From JAPLDB01 sp038206355 (GTDB taxonomy: Bacteria > Bacteroidota > Bacteroidia > AKYH767-A > 2013-40CM-41-45): a stretch of 64,000 nucleotides of DNA. The notes beneath the pieces were generated by a model, which did no database searches, was not told the origin of the DNA, and saw only the letters and a list, made by a program, of their open reading frames with translations. The stretch spans positions 56,147 through 120,146 of the forward strand of contig JBBRAY010000008.1 in the NCBI GenBank assembly GCA_038206355.1. The letters run 5' to 3'. This document shows positions 62,708 to 64,000 of the stretch, piece after piece (position 1 is the first letter of the stretch; the number at the start of each line of letters is the position of its first letter). A program made the translations under genes and the position numbers.

Positions 62708-63770
62708 ACTTGAATATATACTTGAACAAGGCGCATGTATCCCTGAGGATATGTTAATGGATTATGCTGCTCATAAACTTACTGCAGCTCAAACCCATGC
62801 TGTGGAAAAACATCTACTCGAATGTGAGATGTGCAGCGATGCTTTAGAAGGGTTGATGATGATAAAAGCCTCTGATTCAAAATCCATCATTTCAGAAATC
62901 AACAATAAAATAGATAGCAGGGTATTTTCAGAAAATTCAGAAGTCAAAGTTATTCCATTCCGATTTAATTTTAAAACAGCAGCAGTCATCGCACTTTTTC
63001 TGTTGGCAGGAGGAAGTTACTGGTACATGAAAAACCGCGTTGATGAAAAAATGCTGGCGCAGAATGCAGCAGTATCAGGTTCAGTATCTACTGATAGTAT
63101 TTCAGCTCAAATTGTTCCCCTTGTAAATTCAGATCAGAAGTCGGAGGATCCGGCCCCTTTTCAACCAAAATTTTCCCCGGAAAAAGAAAACAAACCGATC
63201 TATTCTCAGGAACTTAAGAAAGAAGGAAAGAGTGTTCAAATAGCTAATGATGAAACAAAAACTGAAGATGATGTTACAAAACCACTAAATGACAATTCAT
63301 ATTTTAAGGATAAGGAAGCAACGGCAGAAGTAAAAGAAACATTTGATGAATTGACGAAGCGGCAATCCGGGTCGGCCTCAGAAGTGAACAGACAGGCAGA
63401 CGCAGCGCCATCAGTCATCGAAACTACCGTTTCGGCAAAAATACCGGGGTCAAAAAAAACTGAGTCTTATGTCAAAGAAGACCTGTCGGAATCACGGGAA
63501 ATGGCAAATGCTGAATTTGAAAAAAGTATTCCATTGTACCGGAATGCAAAGAAAAAATACGAGCAAAAAAAATACAAAGAGGCATCAATTGATTTTGAAA
63601 AATTAATTAATGATACTTCAAGTAATCAATATGATGATGTAAAATGGTTACTTGCCAATTGTTATTTGAAGATGGCAGAAGAGGCAAAATCACAAAAACT
63701 CCTTTTCGAAATAAGCAATTCAAACAGCATTCATAAAAAAGATGCAGCCCTATTACTGGAAAAGAAATAG
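62697..63770 (+). CDS. Anti-sigma factor with zinc-finger, membrane segment and TPR-like tail
   Basis: A 357-residue membrane protein. The N-terminal cytoplasmic domain has the anti-sigma zinc motif HLLECEMCSDAL (His, three residues, CxxC). One membrane helix follows (~98-115, AAVIALFLLAGGSYWYM), then a long polar, Lys/Glu/Ser-rich linker (~130-260) and a C-terminal helical repeat region (ARNAKKKYEQKKYKEASIDF type, ~275-357) that looks like TPR. The periplasmic TPR may sense partners in the envelope. Gene order and overlap mark it as partner of the preceding sigma factor. The gene ends with TAG. Confidence 0.85.
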   Translation: MAAELEYILEQGACIPEDMLMDYAAHKLTAAQTHAVEKHLLECEMCSDALEGLMMIKASDSKSIISEINNKIDSRVFSENSEVKVIPFRFNFKTAAVIALFLLAGGSYWYMKNRVDEKMLAQNAAVSGSVSTDSISAQIVPLVNSDQKSEDPAPFQPKFSPEKENKPIYSQELKKEGKSVQIANDETKTEDDVTKPLNDNSYFKDKEATAEVKETFDELTKRQSGSASEVNRQADAAPSVIETTVSAKIPGSKKTESYVKEDLSESREMANAEFEKSIPLYRNAKKKYEQKKYKEASIDFEKLINDTSSNQYDDVKWLLANCYLKMAEEAKSQKLLFEISNSNSIHKKDAALLLEKK

Positions 63771-63878
63771 TGGATTTATCAGCCTGCGTTATCCATAATT
63801 ATTGATCATTAACCCGGAACCTAAACTGGCCTTTTTCCGAATTAAAACTTTGATGGGTGTTAACCCAACTTGCAAGCA

Positions 63879-64000
63879 TTACTCCGTAAGTAGCTTTAAA
63901 ACAGTCATTTGATTTTTTTTAGGCAGTATTTTGTGTACTACAGATTTTATTTTTTTGAATGGTTTGTGTTTGGCATTGAGGACATCAAGAAATTCTTTTA
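63879..64000 (-). CDS. C-terminal end of an unidentified protein (partial)
   Basis: An uninterrupted 39-codon frame enters from the right edge and stops at TAA (63881-63879). Its end reads FKKIKSVVHKILPKKNQMTV and LKLLTE. Lys-rich, no recognised domain. Too short to identify, and could be a chance frame. Confidence 0.4.
   Translation of the reverse strand, partial: KEFLDVLNAKHKPFKKIKSVVHKILPKKNQMTVLKLLTE

Overview
The window looks like a chromosomal piece of an uncultured-type Bacteroidota genome, probably Chitinophagales/Sphingobacteriales-like; this is inference from gene content. The main evidence is a set of very large secreted proteins ending in type IX secretion (T9SS) sorting domains or CHU_C/gliding-type C-terminal domains, a PorW/SprE-type T9SS lipoprotein, Bacteroidota-type promoters (TTG, 19 bases, TAnnTTTG), ECF sigma/anti-sigma pairs, and a moderate to low GC content with AT-rich spacers. 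I see no phage, insertion sequence, CRISPR array or rRNA. One tRNA (Asn) is present.

Layout. 1-6488 (minus): lamin-tail secreted protein, methyltransferase, fructosamine-kinase-like protein, RidA-family deaminase and the start of an LTA-synthase-like sulfatase, tightly packed and probably co-transcribed. 6602-10871: bactofilin and PorW/SprE lipoprotein (minus), divergent from a membrane-anchored M23 peptidase, a cell-envelope/T9SS block. 10970-15064: a secreted T9SS protein, then a GH3 adenylating enzyme bracketed by two toxin-antitoxin modules; the second toxin (ParE) is cut by an in-frame amber codon. 15071-18393: dxr, FkbM methyltransferase and rseP. 18402-22808: bacilliredoxin, a small CHU_C protein, a 2-aminomuconate-semialdehyde-type aldehyde dehydrogenase, a DUF6883/DUF4926 pair and a DUF4406 protein. 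22814-34055: large secreted proteins, including two tandem paralogues with propeller and immunoglobulin-like arrays. 34085-36163: purQ, an ECF sigma factor and a thioredoxin-like ferredoxin. 36257-43835: another giant T9SS protein and a three-gene surface-glycan operon (GT2, methyltransferase, GT39-like). 43792-50817: an operon for a sugar transporter, ROK kinase, glycosylasparaginase, CutC and beta-mannosidase, best explained as N-glycan core dismantling. 51408-57659: secreted esterase and giant CotH-kinase protein. 57822-64000: Tat-exported superoxide dismutase, PfkB kinase, tRNA-Asn, stress proteins (CsbD, DUF2892-like), a sigma/anti-sigma pair and a partial gene.

How it fits together: the PorW/bactofilin/M23 block concerns building the envelope and secretion machine; about nine of the window's proteins look like T9SS or surface cargo; the sugar operon handles products of glycoprotein breakdown; and several genes (SOD, bacilliredoxin, RidA, fructosamine kinase, CsbD) deal with chemical or oxidative damage. 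The most novel-looking points are CutC inside an N-glycan operon, the amber-interrupted ParE, and the family of cysteine-paired Ig-like modules spread over three giant proteins.
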